64,000 bases of DNA from a bacterium. GTDB lineage: Bacteria; Pseudomonadota; Alphaproteobacteria; Micavibrionales; UBA2020. The DNA lies in the NCBI GenBank assembly GCA_029945425.1, contig JAQSDV010000001.1, positions 186,001-250,000 of the forward strand. Direction: 5' to 3'. Below are positions 15,684 through 24,623 of this stretch, one piece after another (position 1 is the stretch's first letter; each line of letters starts with the position of its first letter). The notes beneath the pieces were generated by a model. The model saw only the letters and a list, made by a program, of their open reading frames with translations, was not told where the DNA came from and searched no databases. Position numbers and translations under genes: made by a program.

Positions 15684-17081
15684 TTACAGCGTGATCATGA
15701 GGTTGGATACTTTGTCGCCGCGCAGGATCTGGATCAGCCAGCGCTGCGTGACTTGCGTTTTCAGGACGTCTTTCAGGGACTGCACCGTGCCGGTCGTCGT
15801 GCCGTTGACGGAGAGGACGATGTCGCCGCGGCCGAGGCCGAGGCGTTTGGCGTTGCCGCTATCGGCGCTCATGATGACGACGCCCATTTCCTGCCCCGTC
15901 TCGCCGATTTCTTCGGCGATCGCAGGGGAGATATTGGCGACGGTCGCGCCGGAAAGCGGGTTGCGCCCCTGAAGCGTGCTGGTATCGGCGGCGGGTTTTT
16001 CAGGCGGTGCTTCGGTCTTCATCGTGACATCGGTCAGCTTGCCGTCACGCCAGAGTGTCATTTTGACAGGCGTGCCGAGGGCAACGGTCGCAAGGCGGAA
16101 GCGCAAGGCTTCGGGGTCCTGAATCGCGCGGCCGTCGATTGCGGTGATGACGTCGCCCATCTTGATGCCCGCGCGGGATGCGGGGCCGATGGGGTTTACG
16201 CTTTTGATCAGCGCCCCGCCGGAGGATGGCAGGCCCAGTTTTTCGGTCATGTCGGGCAGCATGGGCTGCGCCTGCAGGCCCGACCAGGCGCGGACGATCT
16301 TGCCGCCGTGGCTGGCCGCGAACATCACGGCCTTGACCATGCTGGTGGGGATGGCAAAGCCGATGCCGAGCGACCCGCCGGAGCGTGAGAAGATCATGCT
16401 GTTGATGCCGATCAGGCGTCCCTGCATGTCGACAAGCGCGCCGCCCGAATTGCCGGGGTTGATCGCGGCGTCGGTCTGGATGTAATAGCCGTAATCGGTT
16501 TTGCCCATGCCGGTGCGGTTGAGCGCGGAAATGATGCCGCTGGTGACCGTCTGCCCCACGCCAAAGGGGTTGCCGATCGCAAGCACAAGATCACCCACCT
16601 CGATCGCATCGCTGTCGCCAAGGGGGATGGCGGGCAAGGGCGCGCCGCGTGGCGTGATGCGCAGCATGGCAAGGTCGGTCTTTTCGTCGTTCAATGCCAC
16701 TTCGGCCTCGAACTCGCGGCCATCGGCGGTCACGACGCGGATTTCGGATGCGCCCTTGACGACGTGGGTGTTGGTCGCCACCTGCCCGCCCGCATCGACG
16801 ATGACGCCGGAGCCGAGCGCGCTTTCCACGCGGTCGCGCATAGGGCCCATGAGGCCGAGCCCCAGCTGGCCGAAGAACGGGTCGTTCATGAAGGGGTTCA
16901 GCATGGCGCGTTCCTTGACGACGCGCTTGGTGTAGATGTTCACGACCGCGGGGCTGCTGCGCTTCACGATGGGGGCGAAGCTGAGCTGCATCTGCTGCAC
17001 GGATTGCGGCACTTGCGCATTCTGCGCGGATGCGGGCATGGCAAACAGGGCGATAACCAGGGCGGCGATATAGCGGAACAA
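15684..17081 (-). CDS. degQ: Do-type periplasmic serine protease (DegP/DegQ-like)
   Basis: This 465-residue protease degrades or refolds damaged envelope proteins. A Sec signal peptide (MFRYIAALVIALFAMPASAQ, cleavage after about residue 19) is followed by the trypsin-like domain with the complete triad: H106 in ATNTHVVKG, D136 in KTDLAMLRI and S212 in NPGNSGGALV. Two PDZ domains follow (about 250-345 and 375-460); the first contains GPASRAGIKMGDVITAIDG. The segment after the signal lacks a long Q-linker, closer to DegQ than DegP, though this cannot be settled by eye. It lies downstream of rplQ beyond a strong terminator, so it probably has its own promoter. Confidence 0.93.
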   Translation of the reverse strand: MFRYIAALVIALFAMPASAQNAQVPQSVQQMQLSFAPIVKRSSPAVVNIYTKRVVKERAMLNPFMNDPFFGQLGLGLMGPMRDRVESALGSGVIVDAGGQVATNTHVVKGASEIRVVTADGREFEAEVALNDEKTDLAMLRITPRGAPLPAIPLGDSDAIEVGDLVLAIGNPFGVGQTVTSGIISALNRTGMGKTDYGYYIQTDAAINPGNSGGALVDMQGRLIGINSMIFSRSGGSLGIGFAIPTSMVKAVMFAASHGGKIVRAWSGLQAQPMLPDMTEKLGLPSSGGALIKSVNPIGPASRAGIKMGDVITAIDGRAIQDPEALRFRLATVALGTPVKMTLWRDGKLTDVTMKTEAPPEKPAADTSTLQGRNPLSGATVANISPAIAEEIGETGQEMGVVIMSADSGNAKRLGLGRGDIVLSVNGTTTGTVQSLKDVLKTQVTQRWLIQILRGDKVSNLMITL

Positions 17082-17133
17082 GGGGTCTTTCTCCTTTTAA
17101 AAAGCGCCTTCAGGCGGCCTGAAAGAAGGACGT

Positions 17134-17170
17134 AAAAAGGGCGGGAAACCCTTCGGTCCCCGCCCTTTTT
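17134..17170 (-). terminator. Bidirectional terminator after rplQ
   Basis: GGGCGGG (17139-17145) pairs with CCCGCCC (17159-17165), flanked by AAAAA on one side and TTTTT on the other. It therefore has a U-tract in either direction. It lies 31 bases after the rplQ stop and closes the alpha operon. Confidence 0.88.
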
Positions 17171-17200
17171 ATATAGCTCAACAGAAGCGTTTTAGCCAGC

Positions 17201-17656
17201 TTATGCCTTTTTCTTGGCGCGGGGCTTTTTCGCTTCGACGGGAGCCTCGATCGGGGATGCCGATTCAGGCTGGCCGCTGTCTTTACCTTTTGCAGCGCGG
17301 TCGCGGTCGACCAGTTCGATGAACGCAACAGCTGCGTTGTCGCCATGGCGGAAGCCTGCTTTCAGCACGCGGGTGTAGCCGCCGTTGCGGTCAGCATAGC
17401 GCTTGCCCAGGATGTCGAACAGTTTCTTGACTTGCGTTTCGTCGCGCAGGCGGGACATCGCGAGGCGGCGGTTCGCAAGGCCGCCTTTTTTGCCAAGCGT
17501 GATCAGCTTGTCAACGACGGCGCGCAGTTCTTTTGCCTTGGGCAGGGTGGTTTCGATTTGCTCATGCTTGATGAGCGCCGCAGCCATGTTGGCGAACATA
17601 GCGTGGCGGTGTTGGGTCTTTACGCCGAGTTTACGGCCGGATTTACCATGACGCAT
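17201..17656 (-). CDS. rplQ: 50S ribosomal protein bL17
   Basis: bL17 (151 residues) begins with the family signature [20 protein letters not shown] and carries the [23 protein letters not shown] helix and [18 protein letters not shown] motif. The core ends near residue 118. The last 33 residues are a lysine/proline/alanine-rich tail (ending KKPRAKKKA) not needed for the fold, one of several such tails in this cluster. It is the last gene of the alpha operon, separated from rpoA by 112 bases and followed by a terminator. Confidence 0.97.
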   Translation of the reverse strand: MRHGKSGRKLGVKTQHRHAMFANMAAALIKHEQIETTLPKAKELRAVVDKLITLGKKGGLANRRLAMSRLRDETQVKKLFDILGKRYADRNGGYTRVLKAGFRHGDNAAVAFIELVDRDRAAKGKDSGQPESASPIEAPVEAKKPRAKKKA

Positions 17657-17768
17657 GGTGCAGTCTCCTTCAAGTTGTCGCCTCGCGCACGAGGCGGATC
17701 AGTATGAGCAACACCCTGTATTCAGCAGTATTGCCTGCGGGGACAATCCCCGGCTTTGGTATCAGGCG

Positions 17769-18785
17769 TTAAAACGGATCTTCGAGTTTTTTCGCCAGGT
17801 CTTCGATGTTCTCGGGCGGCCAGCCTTCGACCTTCATGCCGAGGTGGAGGCCCATGTTGGTGAGCACTTCCTTGATCTCGTTGAGCGACTTGCGGCCGAA
17901 GTTCGGGGTGCGCAGCATGTCGGCTTCGGTTTTCTGGACGAGGTCGCCGATGTAGACGATGTTGTCGTTTTTCAGGCAGTTTGCCGAACGCACGGACAGT
18001 TCCAGCTCTTCCACTTTGCGGAGCAGATGGCGGCTGAAGGGCAGTTCGTCTTTCGCTTCTTCCTTGGCAACCGAGGTCGGCTCCTGGAAGTTCACGAACA
18101 CCTGCAGCTGGTCTTGCAGGATGCGCGCCGCGAATGCGACTGCGTCTTCCGGCTTGATCGTGCCGTTGGTTTCGACGTCGAGGGTCAGCTTGTCGTAGTC
18201 GGTGATCTGGCCGACGCGGGTGTCTTCGACTTTGTAGGAAATGCGGCGGATCGGCGAGAAGATGCTGTCGACGGGGATCATGCCGATGGGCGCGTCTTCG
18301 GTGCGGTTCTGCGCGGCGGGGCGATAGCCCTTGCCGTTCTGGACGGTCAGTTCCATCGACAGTTTCGCCTTGTCGCCCAACGTGCAGATCACGAGGTCGG
18401 GGTTGACGATTTCGATGTCGCCGGTGGTTTCGATCATGCCCGCTTTCACTTCCATCGGGCCTTCGGCCACGAGGCGGAGTTTTTTCGGGGTGTCGGAGCT
18501 CATGCGGATCGCGAGCGACTTGATGTTCAGGACGATGTCGGTCACGTCTTCGCGGACGCCGGGGATCGAGGAGAATTCGTGCAGAACGCCGTCAACCTTG
18601 ATCGAGGTGACAGCAGCGCCTTGCAGCGAGGACAGCAGGACGCGGCGGAGCGCGTTGCCGACGGTGAGGCCGTAACCGCGTTCCAGCGGCTCGACGACGA
18701 CGGTGCCAAAGCGATTGGGATCTTTGTTCGTGCTAACGTCAACCTTGTTGGGTTTAATCAGCTCTTGCCAGTTTTTCTGAATCAA
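17769..18785 (-). CDS. rpoA: RNA polymerase alpha subunit
   Basis: RpoA (338 residues) nucleates RNA polymerase assembly and contacts activators and UP elements. The N-terminal dimerisation domain has [31 protein letters not shown] near residues 26-56. The C-terminal domain after a linker near 245-255 has the helix-hairpin-helix [18 protein letters not shown] near 290-308. Length is standard. It lies between rpsK and rplQ in the usual alpha-operon order, without rpsD, as in most alphaproteobacteria. Confidence 0.98.
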   Translation of the reverse strand: MIQKNWQELIKPNKVDVSTNKDPNRFGTVVVEPLERGYGLTVGNALRRVLLSSLQGAAVTSIKVDGVLHEFSSIPGVREDVTDIVLNIKSLAIRMSSDTPKKLRLVAEGPMEVKAGMIETTGDIEIVNPDLVICTLGDKAKLSMELTVQNGKGYRPAAQNRTEDAPIGMIPVDSIFSPIRRISYKVEDTRVGQITDYDKLTLDVETNGTIKPEDAVAFAARILQDQLQVFVNFQEPTSVAKEEAKDELPFSRHLLRKVEELELSVRSANCLKNDNIVYIGDLVQKTEADMLRTPNFGRKSLNEIKEVLTNMGLHLGMKVEGWPPENIEDLAKKLEDPF

Positions 18786-18887
18786 GGTCTTCCCCTTTAT
18801 GTGCCTGATTGTATCGTATCGAAATCCAAGTACCGTTCACGGCGTCGCCTGCCTGAAAGCCAGGAAGGCGCCGCCGCCGCCTGTATA

Positions 18888-19307
18888 TTAGACGCGGCGC
18901 TTTTTGCGCGGGCGGCAGCCGTTATGCGGAACGGGCGTGATGTCCACGATCGACAGGATGCTGAAACCGACGGACTGCAGCGCGCGCAGTGCGGATTCGC
19001 GGCCTGAACCGGGGCCCTTCACCAGAACTTCCAGCGTTTTCACGCCGTGTTCTTTCGCTTTTTTGCCCGCATCTTCCGCTGCCATCTGGGCTGCGTAAGG
19101 GGTCGATTTGCGCGAGCCCTTGAAGCCGAGGTGACCTGCGCAGGACCAGGAAATGGTGTTGCCTTGCGCGTCGGTGATGGTGACGATCGTGTTGTTGAAG
19201 GTCGAGTTGACGTGAGCGACGCCGGAGATGATGTTCTTGCGCTCTTTTTTGCGGGCCTTCGGCGCTTTTGCTTCGTCCGCTTTTTTCTGTGACTCTTGCT
19301 TTGCCAT
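18888..19307 (-). CDS. rpsK: 30S ribosomal protein uS11
   Basis: uS11 (139 residues) forms part of the 30S platform. The core has [41 protein letters not shown] residues (here [20 protein letters not shown]), [17 protein letters not shown] and the C-terminal [16 protein letters not shown]. The N-terminus is longer than usual by about ten residues and very basic ([17 protein letters not shown]). It lies 23 bases after rpsM and 102 bases before rpoA. Confidence 0.98.
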   Translation of the reverse strand: MAKQESQKKADEAKAPKARKKERKNIISGVAHVNSTFNNTIVTITDAQGNTISWSCAGHLGFKGSRKSTPYAAQMAAEDAGKKAKEHGVKTLEVLVKGPGSGRESALRALQSVGFSILSIVDITPVPHNGCRPRKKRRV

Positions 19308-19330
19308 TGTTCTCTACTTTGCTTTCAGGA

Positions 19331-19714
19331 TTATTTCTTGGTGGCGGCAAGTTTCTTGCCGGTGACGGTTTTGCGCGGGCCTTTGCGGGTGCGCGCGTTG
19401 GTGCGCGTGCGCTGGCCGCGGACGGGCAGGCCTTTACGGTGACGCAGGCCGCGGTAGCAACCGAGGTCCATCAGGCGCTTGACGGCGACAGCGTTGTCGC
19501 GGCGCAGCTCGCCTTCCACTTTCGTGGTGGCTTTGATGGTTTCGCGGATGCGGTTCAATTCTTCTTCGGACAGCGCGTTGACGCGCTTGTTCCAGGACAC
19601 TTTCGCGGTGTCGAGAATTTTCTTGGCAGTCGTTCTGCCGATGCCATGGATGTAAGTCAGCGCAATGCCGACAACTTTTTCAGTGGGGATGTTTACACCC
19701 TCGATACGCGCCAC
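19331..19714 (-). CDS. rpsM: 30S ribosomal protein uS13
   Basis: uS13 (127 residues) sits at the head of the 30S subunit and contacts the P-site tRNA through its basic tail. The sequence begins [25 protein letters not shown], with a helix-two-turn-helix core and the C-terminal [21 protein letters not shown]. The start codon is GTG, seven bases after AGGAG. It is the first gene after a consensus promoter and so heads the transcript rpsM-rpsK-rpoA-rplQ. Confidence 0.98.
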   Translation of the reverse strand: MARIEGVNIPTEKVVGIALTYIHGIGRTTAKKILDTAKVSWNKRVNALSEEELNRIRETIKATTKVEGELRRDNAVAVKRLMDLGCYRGLRHRKGLPVRGQRTRTNARTRKGPRKTVTGKKLAATKK

Positions 19715-19785
19715 GTTGAGACTCCTGTTGATCTTGCTTTATATACAAAAACGGCCTTTGACCCCATAAAGGGCAGGGCTCGCGC

Positions 19786-19813
19786 ATTATATGGAGTTGA
19801 AGAAAAACGTCAA
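19786..19813 (-). promoter_or_regulatory. Promoter of rpsM-rpsK-rpoA-rplQ
   Basis: On the minus strand TTGACG (19813-19808) and a perfect TATAAT (19791-19786) are 16 bases apart. Initiation would be near 19779, leaving a leader of about 65 bases before the rpsM GTG at 19714. The spacer 19715-19881 has no other gene. Confidence 0.8.
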
Positions 19814-19881
19814 CTCCTTATTTCCCCTAAAATAAGGCCAAAACAGGCTTTTTTAAGGTTTCGGTCCCGGATTAGGGGGAT

Positions 19882-20577
19882 TTATCCGAACTTTTTTGGG
19901 GGCGGCAGCTGCGAACCCCCGTTATTGCTGGTTAAAGCCGACTCGATCTGGGTGGTGACCTCGTCCATGCCGGCCATGCCGTCCACGGATTTCAGCAGGC
20001 CCCTGCCCTCGTAAAACGGCAGAATCGGCGCTGTTTGCGTGTGAAACACGTGCAAACGGCCCTTTACCGTCTCAGCATTGTCATCGGCGCGGCGCACGAA
20101 GCTGTCCTTTGCCCCGCACGAATCGCATGTGCCCGCGACAGCCGGCTGTTTCGCGCTGTCGTGATAGCCGGCCTTGCATTTGGAGCAGGAGAATCGACCG
20201 GAGATACGCTCCACCAGTTGCTTGTCGTCCACCTTCAACTGGATGACGGCGTCGATCTTGATGTTGTTCTCTTTCAGCATTTTCTCGAGCGCTTCGGCCT
20301 GGCTCACGCTGCGCGGGAAGCCGTCGAGGATGAAGCCGTTTTTGCAGTCGTCTTTTTCAAGACGTTCCGCCAGCATCTTGACGGTGATTTCATCGGGCAC
20401 CAGCTTGCCTGAATCGAGGATCGCCTTGATCTCGAGGCCCAGCGGATCGTTCGGGTCTTTCACGCGTGCGCGGAACAGGTCGCCGGTGGAGATGGCGGGT
20501 ATGCCATGCTTTTTCGTCAGACGTTCCGCTTGAGTACCTTTTCCGGCGCCGGGCGGGCCGATCAGGATGATCCTCAT
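19882..20577 (-). CDS. adk: Adenylate kinase (zinc-finger LID type)
   Basis: Adk (231 residues) interconverts ATP plus AMP with two ADP. The P-loop GPPGAGKGTQAERL starts at residue 7, the AMP-binding STGDLFRA near 31, and GFILDGFPRSVSQAEAL near 80-96. The long LID domain contains four cysteines, FSCSKCKAGYHD and GTCDSCGAKD, that should hold a structural zinc. The C-terminus is about 15 residues longer than common versions (NNGGSQLPPPKKFG). Its ATG overlaps the secY stop (ATGA), so the two are translationally coupled. Confidence 0.98.
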   Translation of the reverse strand: MRIILIGPPGAGKGTQAERLTKKHGIPAISTGDLFRARVKDPNDPLGLEIKAILDSGKLVPDEITVKMLAERLEKDDCKNGFILDGFPRSVSQAEALEKMLKENNIKIDAVIQLKVDDKQLVERISGRFSCSKCKAGYHDSAKQPAVAGTCDSCGAKDSFVRRADDNAETVKGRLHVFHTQTAPILPFYEGRGLLKSVDGMAGMDEVTTQIESALTSNNGGSQLPPPKKFG

Positions 20578-21920
20578 TTACGCGCTCCTCTCAGCTTGGC
20601 TTTTTTAATCAGACCCTCGTACTGGTGCGCCAGCAGATGGGAATGGATTTGCGCCACGGTGTCCATCATGACGGAGACAGTGATGAGCAGGCTGGTGCCG
20701 CCGAAATAGAACGGCAGGCCGAATTTGGAGATCAGCAATTCGGGCAGCATGCAGATGAAGACGAGGTAGGCGGCGCCGATCACCGTGATGCGCGTCAGGA
20801 CGTAATCGAGGTAATCGCCCGTCGCCTTGCCGGGGCGGATGCCCGGAATGAAGCCGCCGTATTTGCGCAGGTTCTCCGCCGTTTCATCGGGGTTGAAAAC
20901 GATGGCGGTGTAGAAGAACGCGAAGAAGATGATGAGGAAGGTGTAGGTCGCCATGTACAGCGGCTGGCCGTGCTGCAGGTGGCGCGCCATTTCCTGCACC
21001 CAGCCATCGCCGCCCTTGTCGCCCGCAAAGCCCACGATCGTCATGGGCAGCAGCAGCAGCGAGGACGCGAAGATCGGCGGGATAACGCCGGAGGTGTTGA
21101 GTTTCAGGGGCATGTGGCTTGCTTCGCCGCCGGTCATCTTGTTGCCGACCATCCGTTTCGGATAGTTGACGATGATGCGGCGCTGCGCGCGTTCCATGAA
21201 CACGATGAAGGCGACGACGCCCACGACCATCGCCAGGATGCCGATGATAACAGCGGTCGAGATCGCGCCCGTGCGGCCGAGTTCCAGCGTCGCGCCAACC
21301 GCATGCGGAATGCCCGCCACGATACCCGCGAAGATGATGAGAGAAATACCGTTGCCGACGCCGCGCGACGTAATCTGTTCGCCGAGCCACATCAGGAACA
21401 CCGTGCCACCGACGATGGTGATGACGGTGGTGATGCGGAAGTAAATGCCCGCGTTGATGACGGCGGAGCCAGCGGAGCTCTGCATATTTTCAAGGCCGAC
21501 CGCGAGGCCGTAAGCCTGGATTGCCGCAAGGAAGATCGTGCCGTAGCGCGTATACTGGTTCAAACGCTTGCGGCCGCTTTCGCCTTCCTTCTTCATCGCC
21601 TCCAGCTGCGGGTTCATCGAGGTGAGCAGCTGCATGATGATGGAAGCGGAAATGTAGGGCATGATGTTGAGCGTGAAGATCGACATACGCTCGAGCGCGC
21701 CGCCCGAGAACATGTTGAACATGTCGAGCACGCCGCCGGTTTTTTGCGAGAAGATGTCGTTCCATGCCGCAGGGTCGATGCCCGGCAGCGGAATGTGTGT
21801 GCCGATGCGGTAGATGATCAGTGCGATAAAGGTGAACCACAGGCGCTGTTTCAGCTCCGTCGCCTTGGAAAAGACGCCAAGGTTGACGTTGGAGGCAAAT
21901 TGCTCGATTGCGGAAGCCAT
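20574..21920 (-). CDS. secY: Preprotein translocase subunit SecY
   Basis: SecY (448 residues) is the channel subunit of the Sec translocon, with ten predicted transmembrane helices. Landmarks are RLWFTFIALIIYRIGTHIPLPGIDP near the N-terminus, ERMSIFTLNIMPYISASIIMQLL near 75, VPFAFYTAI-like NPDETAENLRKYGGFIPGIRPG near 340-362 and the C-terminal YEGLIKKAKLRG. The start is the ATG at 21920 (MASAIEQFASNV). An in-frame codon 96 bases upstream would add residues unlike any SecY. The ribosome site is weak (GGGA at a long distance). The gene is separated from rplO by an inserted ferritin-like gene. Confidence 0.97.
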   Translation of the reverse strand: MASAIEQFASNVNLGVFSKATELKQRLWFTFIALIIYRIGTHIPLPGIDPAAWNDIFSQKTGGVLDMFNMFSGGALERMSIFTLNIMPYISASIIMQLLTSMNPQLEAMKKEGESGRKRLNQYTRYGTIFLAAIQAYGLAVGLENMQSSAGSAVINAGIYFRITTVITIVGGTVFLMWLGEQITSRGVGNGISLIIFAGIVAGIPHAVGATLELGRTGAISTAVIIGILAMVVGVVAFIVFMERAQRRIIVNYPKRMVGNKMTGGEASHMPLKLNTSGVIPPIFASSLLLLPMTIVGFAGDKGGDGWVQEMARHLQHGQPLYMATYTFLIIFFAFFYTAIVFNPDETAENLRKYGGFIPGIRPGKATGDYLDYVLTRITVIGAAYLVFICMLPELLISKFGLPFYFGGTSLLITVSVMMDTVAQIHSHLLAHQYEGLIKKAKLRGARK

Positions 21921-22086
21921 CTTGTGGAAGTCCCTTTTTTTATTCGTTCTTATGTATGTCGCGCTGATGATGTAAGTCTCGGCAAAGACCTTACAAGACC
22001 CATGGCAGAGTCGCAATCCATAAAAAAGTTATTGGAATGGTTGGGGAAATGTGGCTGCGTGCCTGCCTCTTAAAATTACATAATAA

Positions 22087-22123
22087 GAAGGGGCCACCTC
22101 CTGATACAGGACGCGGCCCCTTC
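22087..22123 (-). terminator. Terminator-like hairpin between the ferritin-like gene and secY
   Basis: GAAGGGGCC (22087-22095) pairs perfectly with GGCCCCTTC (22115-22123), with an inner TCCTG/CAGGA stem in the loop. It lies 29 bases past the ferritin-like stop codon. On the minus strand the following bases (TTATTATG) are only partly U-rich; on the plus strand a good TTTTT follows. Confidence 0.6.
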
Positions 22124-22151
22124 CCTTTTTCATGATGTTTTTCGCGCTCGC

Positions 22152-22607
22152 CTAGATCTTCGGCGCATCGATGCCGAGGGCGTCGGCGAGGTCTGTCATA
22201 TGCTCCTGCTCCTCGACGAGGATCTGGCGCAGCTGTTCGGCCAGCGCGTATTCGGTGAGTGATTCCGCCTGACGCACGCGTTCGCGGTAGGCGCGGATCG
22301 TCTCGACTTCGTTATCGAGGTCGAAGCGCAGCATGTCTTCGGCGTTATCGGACATCTTGACGACCTTTGGCGTCACCGTCGGGGTGCCGCCGAGGTAATC
22401 GATCTGCTTGGCGATGATCAGGGCGTGTTTCAGTTCTTCGCCCGCATGTTTTTCCAGCTCTTTCGCAATCGCCATATATTGCGCGCCCTTCAGGGTCTGC
22501 GAATAGGCGGTATAGGCGATGATGGCCTGATATTCGCGCGCGAGATCGTCGTTCAGCGCGGCGATCAGGGTTTCTCGGGTCACTTGGGTCTTGCCGGGGG
22601 CGTCCAT
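22152..22607 (-). CDS. Ferritin-like (bacterioferritin-type) di-iron domain protein
   Basis: This 151-residue four-helix-bundle protein looks like a bacterioferritin or related ferritin-like protein that oxidises or stores iron. Candidate di-iron ligands are E in LAREYQAII, E and H in KHAGEELKHALI, E in NEVETIRAYRERV and E/H in VEEQEHMTDL. I place the start at 22607 because AGGGAG lies seven bases upstream. The open frame extends about 114 bases further, but those codons run through the rplO terminator. It lies between rplO and secY on the same strand, a site where other bacteria have no gene, and is bracketed by hairpins. Confidence 0.85.
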   Translation of the reverse strand: MDAPGKTQVTRETLIAALNDDLAREYQAIIAYTAYSQTLKGAQYMAIAKELEKHAGEELKHALIIAKQIDYLGGTPTVTPKVVKMSDNAEDMLRFDLDNEVETIRAYRERVRQAESLTEYALAEQLRQILVEEQEHMTDLADALGIDAPKI

Positions 22608-22673
22608 TGGCGGTCTCCCTTTGGATTGTTCTTCAGGGCGACGAACGAACGGTCGGGCGGTTTGTTCCGGCAT

Positions 22674-22709
22674 AAAAAAATCCCCGCCTGTTGGGGCGGG
22701 GATTTTTTT
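22674..22709 (-). terminator. Intrinsic terminator after rplO
   Basis: ATCCCCGCC (22680-22688) and GGCGGGGAT (22695-22703) pair perfectly with a six-base loop. They are flanked by A7 and T7, so it has a full U-tract in both directions. It lies 19 bases after the rplO stop and would cut the spc operon before secY. Confidence 0.93.
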
Positions 22710-22728
22710 GAATTTCTTCAAGCGAGAC

Positions 22729-23232
22729 TTACTTCTTGGCCACTTTCTTGGGCTTCAGGAGCTTGTTCACTTTTGCGGGCAGGATTTCGACCTTGCCGCC
22801 GGCTTTTTCGACCGCTTCGATTGCGCCTTTCGTGGCTTTCGTCACCACGATGGTTGCTTTCGATTTCAGGCCTTTTTTGCCGACCAGTTTCAGGCCGTCT
22901 TCCTTGCGGGCGATCACGCCGGCTTCCACGAGGGCTGCCACGTCGATTTTGTCGCCTTTAAGTTTCTTGCCGTCGATTGCCGACTGGATGATGCCGAGCG
23001 TCACGACCGCGTAGTGCGTCGCGTGTTCGAAGTTGTTGAAACCGCGCTTGGGCATGCGGCGCAGCAGGGGGGACTGGCCACCCTCGAAGCCTTTGATCGC
23101 AACGCCGGTACGGGCTTTTTGACCCTTGACGCCGCGGCCTGCGGTCTTGCCTTTGCCGGAACCGATACCACGGCCGACCAGGATACGGGTCTGGCGTGCG
23201 CCGGGATTGTCTCTGAGCTGGTTGAGTTTCAT
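22729..23232 (-). CDS. rplO: 50S ribosomal protein uL15
   Basis: uL15 (167 residues) begins [47 protein letters not shown], the glycine-rich signature of the family, and has [20 protein letters not shown] near 50-68. The C-terminal domain follows, ending in a lysine-rich tail (KPKKVAKK). It lies 14 bases after rpmD and is the last gene of the upstream part of the spc operon, followed by a strong terminator. Confidence 0.98.
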   Translation of the reverse strand: MKLNQLRDNPGARQTRILVGRGIGSGKGKTAGRGVKGQKARTGVAIKGFEGGQSPLLRRMPKRGFNNFEHATHYAVVTLGIIQSAIDGKKLKGDKIDVAALVEAGVIARKEDGLKLVGKKGLKSKATIVVTKATKGAIEAVEKAGGKVEILPAKVNKLLKPKKVAKK

Positions 23233-23246
23233 GACTTATGCTTCCT

Positions 23247-23558
23247 TTATGCCGCGTCTTCGACTTTGACGAGGTGCTTCACGACTTCGATCATGCCGCG
23301 GACTTCGGGGCTGTCGACCAGAATCTTGGAGCGGTGACGCTTGTTCAGGCCGAGACCGATCAGGGTGCCTTCCTGTTTCTTGATGCGACCGATGATGCTG
23401 CCCGTCTGGGTGATCTTGATCTTCTTGCCGGAATTGGCAGCCTTGGGAGCAACGGTTTTCTTGGCGACTACGGGAGCTGCCTTCGCTGCCTTGGGTGCTG
23501 CCGCTTTCGGGGCTGCTGCGGGCTTTTTAGCCGCTGCGGGTTTCTTATCTTCACTCAT
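23247..23558 (-). CDS. rpmD: 50S ribosomal protein uL30 with long N-terminal extension
   Basis: The uL30 core (about residues 44-103: [21 protein letters not shown], then [15 protein letters not shown]) is preceded by about 43 residues rich in Ala, Lys and Pro. The usual protein is about 60 residues. The start is secure. AAAGGAGA precedes it, and the ATG overlaps the rpsE stop over eight bases, so the extension is truly translated. The extension would probably be disordered and solvent-exposed on the 50S surface. Confidence 0.96.
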   Translation of the reverse strand: MSEDKKPAAAKKPAAAPKAAAPKAAKAAPVVAKKTVAPKAANSGKKIKITQTGSIIGRIKKQEGTLIGLGLNKRHRSKILVDSPEVRGMIEVVKHLVKVEDAA

Positions 23559-24222
23559 CAGACTTCTCCTTTGCGTCGCCTTTGCGGCCCAGCACTTCGT
23601 TCACGCGGCGGCCGCGGCGTGCGGCAACCATGCGGGGGCTTTCCATCAGCTTGAAGGCTTCAAGGGCGGCTTTAACCATGTTGTAGGGGTTCGACGAACC
23701 GATCGACTTCGCGACGACGTCCTGGATGCCCAGGACTTCGAACACGGCGCGAAGCGGGCCGCCGGCGATGATGCCGGTACCGGCTTCAGCCGTGCGCAGG
23801 CGCACGAGGCCGGCGCCGAAGCGTGCTTCGATATCGTGGTGGATCGTGCGGCCATCGCGCAGGGGAACGCGGATCATGCGGCGTTTCGCCTGGTCGGTCG
23901 CTTTCTTGATTGCTTCCGGCACTTCGCGGGCTTTACCTGCGCCTGCGCCGATGCGGCCGCGGCCATCGCCGACAACCACGAGAGCTGCGAAGCCGAAACG
24001 GCGACCGCCCTTCACGACTTTGGCGACGCGGTTGATTGCGACCAAGCGTTCAACGAGTTCGGAACCTTCGCGGTCGCCGCCCTCTTTCTTGTCGCGGTCA
24101 CGTCCGCCGCCTTTGCGGTCACGTCCGCCGCCTTCGCGGCCGTCGCGGCCACCTTCGCGTCCGCCTTCACGGCCTTTGCCGGGGGCGCCTGCGCCTTGGG
24201 GGGCTTTTTCGATTTTTGCCAT
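23551..24222 (-). CDS. rpsE: 30S ribosomal protein uS5 with Arg/Gly-rich N-terminal extension
   Basis: uS5 (223 residues) has the double-stranded RNA-binding S5 domain starting near residue 54 ([32 protein letters not shown]). The C-terminal domain contains [22 protein letters not shown] and [15 protein letters not shown]. Ahead of it are about 50 residues of repeated Gly-Arg-Glu-Asp motifs resembling an RGG region, which is not part of the usual 160-170-residue protein. It overlaps rpmD by eight bases. Confidence 0.97.
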   Translation of the reverse strand: MAKIEKAPQGAGAPGKGREGGREGGRDGREGGGRDRKGGGRDRDKKEGGDREGSELVERLVAINRVAKVVKGGRRFGFAALVVVGDGRGRIGAGAGKAREVPEAIKKATDQAKRRMIRVPLRDGRTIHHDIEARFGAGLVRLRTAEAGTGIIAGGPLRAVFEVLGIQDVVAKSIGSSNPYNMVKAALEAFKLMESPRMVAARRGRRVNEVLGRKGDAKEKSDE

Positions 24223-24239
24223 CTGTCCTGTTCCTTCGA

Positions 24240-24605
24240 TTAAAAGCTTAAGCCGGCTTCGCGTGCTGCATCGGCAAGTGCCTTGATGCGGCCGTGATAT
24301 GCGCGGCTGCCGCGGTCAAAAGCAACCTTTTCGACGCCTGCTTTTTTCGCGCGTTCGGCAACGAGCTTGCCGACGGCGGTAGCCGCGTCTTTATTCGAGG
24401 TGCTTTTCATGCCTTTTTTCACGTCGGCTTCCGTCGTGGAAGCGGCTGCGATCGTCACGCCCTTCACATCGTCGATAACTTGCGCGTAAATGTGCTGGCC
24501 GGAGCGGTGAACGGACAGGCGCGGACGTTCGTTCTTTTCCGTGCCCTTCTTCACCACTTTGCGTACCCGCCAGGTGCGGCGCTGTTTTGCTGTTGCGTTT
24601 GCCAT
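24240..24605 (-). CDS. rplR: 50S ribosomal protein uL18
   Basis: uL18 (121 residues) binds 5S rRNA. Signatures are [31 protein letters not shown] near residues 28-58 and the C-terminal [26 protein letters not shown]. Length is normal. It lies 18 bases after rplF and 17 before rpsE, in the standard spc order. Confidence 0.98.
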   Translation of the reverse strand: MANATAKQRRTWRVRKVVKKGTEKNERPRLSVHRSGQHIYAQVIDDVKGVTIAAASTTEADVKKGMKSTSNKDAATAVGKLVAERAKKAGVEKVAFDRGSRAYHGRIKALADAAREAGLSF

Positions 24606-24623
24606 TGTCGTCTATTCCTTCAA

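Noticed and set aside
14394..16388. A 664-codon open frame antisense to rarA and the Do-type protease
   Set aside because: Both sense genes have full catalytic motifs and the antisense product crosses their boundary.
21921..22086. Promoter for secY in the spacer after the ferritin-like gene
   Set aside because: Only poor matches (for example TTGCGA with TGTAAG at 15 bases) were found, so none is annotated.
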